This document shows, in pieces, positions 4,787 to 6,676 of a DNA stretch of 6,676 nt. The notes under the pieces are model-generated. The model did not search any database, was not told the DNA's origin, and saw nothing but the letters and a program-made list of their open reading frames with translations. Position 1 is the stretch's first letter. Every line of letters starts with the position of its first letter. The translations under genes and the position numbers were made by a program. Source of the stretch: Verrucomicrobiales bacterium (GTDB lineage Bacteria > Verrucomicrobiota > Verrucomicrobiia > Verrucomicrobiales > DEV007); the NCBI GenBank assembly GCA_013003335.1, contig JABDJT010000342.1, positions 1 through 6,676 on the forward strand, read 5' to 3'.

Positions 4787-6676
4787 CATCCACGAGGCGG
4801 ACGTCGTCATCTACGGTGCCACGAGCGCGGGTATCGTCGCTGCGGTGCAGCTTTCGCGGTTGGGGAAGACGTCAATCCTGATCGAGCCGTCGAATCATCT
4901 CGGAGGGCTGACGACCGGCGGGTTGGGCTGGACGGATTCGGGCCGGAAGTCGGCGATCGGCGGGGTGAGTCGTGAATTTTATGAGCGGATTCACAAACAC
5001 TATTCGAATCCGAAGGCGTGGAAGTTCGGCAAGCCGGAGGAGCTGAATGCGGATCGCGGCGCCGGGAAGTTCAATCCGGATTCGGACACGATGTGGGTGT
5101 TTGAGCCGAAGGTGGCGATGAAAATTTACCGACAGATGATCGCGGAATGCGGCGATGACATCGAGTTGATTATGCGCCAGCGGCTCGACCGCGATGGCGC
5201 GGGCGTGACGATGGAAAACGGTCGCATCACCGAAATCCGGGCCGAGTCCGGCGAGCGTTATCGCGGAAAAATCTTCATCGACGCGACCTATGAAGGCGAC
5301 CTCATGGCCGCCGCGCGAGTGCCCTATCATGTCGGGCGGGAGTCGAACGAAACTTACGACGAGACCCTCAACGGCGTGCAGCTGGAAAACCGCCACAACC
5401 ACAAATTCATCGTCAAAGTCGATCCCTACAAAACGCCGGGCGATCCGAAAAGCGGGCTGGTCTGGGGCATTTCCCCCGAAAAGCCGGGCGAAGACGGCTC
5501 GGGTGATCGGCGGGTGCAGGCGTACTGTTTCCGGATGTGCATGAGCCTCGATCCGGAAAATCGCGTGCCGTTCCCGAAACCGGACGGCTACGACGAAACG
5601 ATGTATGAGCTGCTCTTCCGAAATTTCGAAGCGGGCGATCTGCGGATTCCTATCGCGCCGGGCATGATGCCGAACGGCAAGACGGACACGAACAACAACT
5701 ACGCCTTTTCCACCGACAACATCGGGATGAATTACGACTACCCCGATGCCGATTACGCGACGCGGGAGAGAATCATCGCACAGCATGAACTGTATCAAAA
5801 AGGCCTGATGTGGACCCTGCAAAATCACGAGCGAGTCCCGCAGGAAATCCGTGATCACTTCGAAAAATGGGGCCTGCCGAAAGATGAATTCACCGAAACC
5901 AGCGGCTGGCCGCCGCAACTCTACATCCGCGAAGCGCGCCGCATGGTCAGCGGATATATCATCACCGAAAATGACTGCCGCCGCGGACGGGTTTGCGAGG
6001 ACTCCGTTGGCCTCGGCAGCTACAACATGGATTCGCACAACTGCCAGCGATACGTCACTGCCGATGGCGCCGTGCAAAATGAAGGCGATGTCCAGGTTTC
6101 CCCAGGCGGACCGTATGCGATCAGCTATCGGGCGATCATTCCGCGAAAGAGCGACGTGAAAAATCTATTCGTGCCTGTCTGCTTGAGCAGTACCCACATC
6201 GCCTTCGGCTCGATCCGGATGGAGCCGGTTTTCATGATTCTCGGTCATTCGTCTGCGACAGCCGCTTCGATGGCGATCGATGCACGAATCGCCGTGCAGG
6301 ATGTCGATTACGCGAAATTGGAGGCCCAGCTGATTGAGGAAGGTCAGGTCGTCGATCTGCCGCCGGATGCCAAACCGCATCTCACCATCAAAAAAACCGG
6401 ATTTAAAGGGATCGTGATCGATGACACCGAAGCGAAACTAACTGGGCATTGGACCGATTCGACCTCTGCCAGAAACTTCGTCGGCGTCGGATACAAACAT
6501 GACGGCGCGAAAGACCAGGGGAAAAAGTCCGCGGTTTACTCCGTCGCGCTCGAGAAAGCCGGAAAATACGAAGTCCGGTTCAGCTACACGCCGAGTACAA
6601 ATCGAGGCACCAACGTTCCCGTCACCGTCGTTTACGGCGACACGAAAATCGAAAAACAGATCGACCAGCGGAAGAC
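4713..6676 (+). CDS. Exported FAD-dependent oxidoreductase with golvesin-like C-terminal domain, 3' end cut
   Basis: The frame is open from the ATG at 4713 to the window end: 654 codons plus two bases, with no stop. Residues 1-22 form a signal peptide (MNFRKRL, hydrophobic core, likely cut after SRA). The FAD-binding Rossmann start follows directly: DVVIYGATSAGIVAA (30-44), IEP (57-59) and the family motif GGLTTGG (64-70). Further family marks are GSYNMDSHNCQRY (435-447, His442) and a C-terminal flavin-domain stretch with SSTHIAFGSIRMEP. This is the PF12831-type FAD oxidoreductase family, common in Verrucomicrobiota and Planctomycetota and often near polysaccharide-degradation genes; substrates are mostly unknown. 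From about residue 567 (IVIDDTEAKLTGHW) begins a beta-rich domain like the golvesin or xanthan-lyase C-terminal module, probably binding carbohydrate or the cell surface. It is probably missing only a short tail. Confidence 0.88.
   Translation, partial: MNFRKRLFLFLPIFLLAQHSRADSHIHEADVVIYGATSAGIVAAVQLSRLGKTSILIEPSNHLGGLTTGGLGWTDSGRKSAIGGVSREFYERIHKHYSNPKAWKFGKPEELNADRGAGKFNPDSDTMWVFEPKVAMKIYRQMIAECGDDIELIMRQRLDRDGAGVTMENGRITEIRAESGERYRGKIFIDATYEGDLMAAARVPYHVGRESNETYDETLNGVQLENRHNHKFIVKVDPYKTPGDPKSGLVWGISPEKPGEDGSGDRRVQAYCFRMCMSLDPENRVPFPKPDGYDETMYELLFRNFEAGDLRIPIAPGMMPNGKTDTNNNYAFSTDNIGMNYDYPDADYATRERIIAQHELYQKGLMWTLQNHERVPQEIRDHFEKWGLPKDEFTETSGWPPQLYIREARRMVSGYIITENDCRRGRVCEDSVGLGSYNMDSHNCQRYVTADGAVQNEGDVQVSPGGPYAISYRAIIPRKSDVKNLFVPVCLSSTHIAFGSIRMEPVFMILGHSSATAASMAIDARIAVQDVDYAKLEAQLIEEGQVVDLPPDAKPHLTIKKTGFKGIVIDDTEAKLTGHWTDSTSARNFVGVGYKHDGAKDQGKKSAVYSVALEKAGKYEVRFSYTPSTNRGTNVPVTVVYGDTKIEKQIDQRK

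Noticed and set aside
4872..6077. A 401-codon open frame on the minus strand, rich in Arg, His, Val and Ala
   Set aside because: It lies entirely opposite the FAD oxidoreductase, whose motifs are clear. Its composition is that expected of the antisense of a high-GC gene, and it shows no domain or start signal.
1..6676. CRISPR array, insertion sequence, tRNA or rRNA
   Set aside because: No spaced short repeats, transposase motifs, terminal inverted repeats or recognisable RNA gene were seen. The only long repeat is the 145-bp promoter duplication.

Overview
The window reads as chromosomal DNA of a bacterium with a cell envelope and an exported proteome, most likely Verrucomicrobiota or a relative in the PVC group. 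The basis is soft: moderate-to-high GC, genes that start without clear Shine-Dalgarno sequences, several exported proteins, and a secreted FAD oxidoreductase of the large PF12831-type family with a golvesin-like C-terminal domain, an architecture common in Verrucomicrobiota and Planctomycetota. No rRNA or other taxonomic marker is present.

Layout. (1) 1-105, + strand: the last 34 codons of a glycine C-acetyltransferase (kbl-like). (2) 167-1776, - strand: two adjacent genes read from an AT-rich promoter near 1842-1847. The first (1075-1776) is an exported trypsin-like serine protease with an intact His-Asp-Ser triad. The second (167-1054) is an exported, degenerate trypsin-like protein with Asp in place of the catalytic His and Cys in place of the catalytic Ser. 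(3) 1777-2030: a divergent control region holding an AT-rich promoter, a perfect 16-bp palindrome and a 14-bp terminator-like stem-loop. (4) 2031-3011, + strand: a four-helix membrane protein whose N-terminal domain resembles a C39 peptidase without its catalytic cysteine. (5) 3148-4578, + strand: a membrane-anchored 476-residue protein that I do not recognise. (6) 4713 to the window end, + strand: an exported FAD-dependent oxidoreductase, cut by the window edge.

The most unusual structure is a diverged direct repeat of about 145 bp (2992-3135 and 4642-4786) that brackets the 476-residue gene. Each copy carries the end of a short PFHF-type coding tail, the same promoter (TTGACG, 18-bp spacer, GATACT) and an ATG exactly 6 bp after the -10 box, which is the geometry of a leaderless mRNA. 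In the downstream copy this ATG opens the FAD oxidoreductase and its signal peptide. In the upstream copy it opens a 29-codon relic of that signal peptide, whose stop overlaps the ATG of the 476-residue gene (ATGA). The module therefore looks like a duplicated promoter plus gene start that has been captured to drive a different gene through a coupled mini-ORF.

A second theme is pseudo-enzymes: one intact protease, one protease-like protein with a substituted triad and one cysteine-less C39-like membrane protein sit around a single divergent control region. A joint function is inference only. No mobile element, CRISPR array, tRNA or rRNA was seen.
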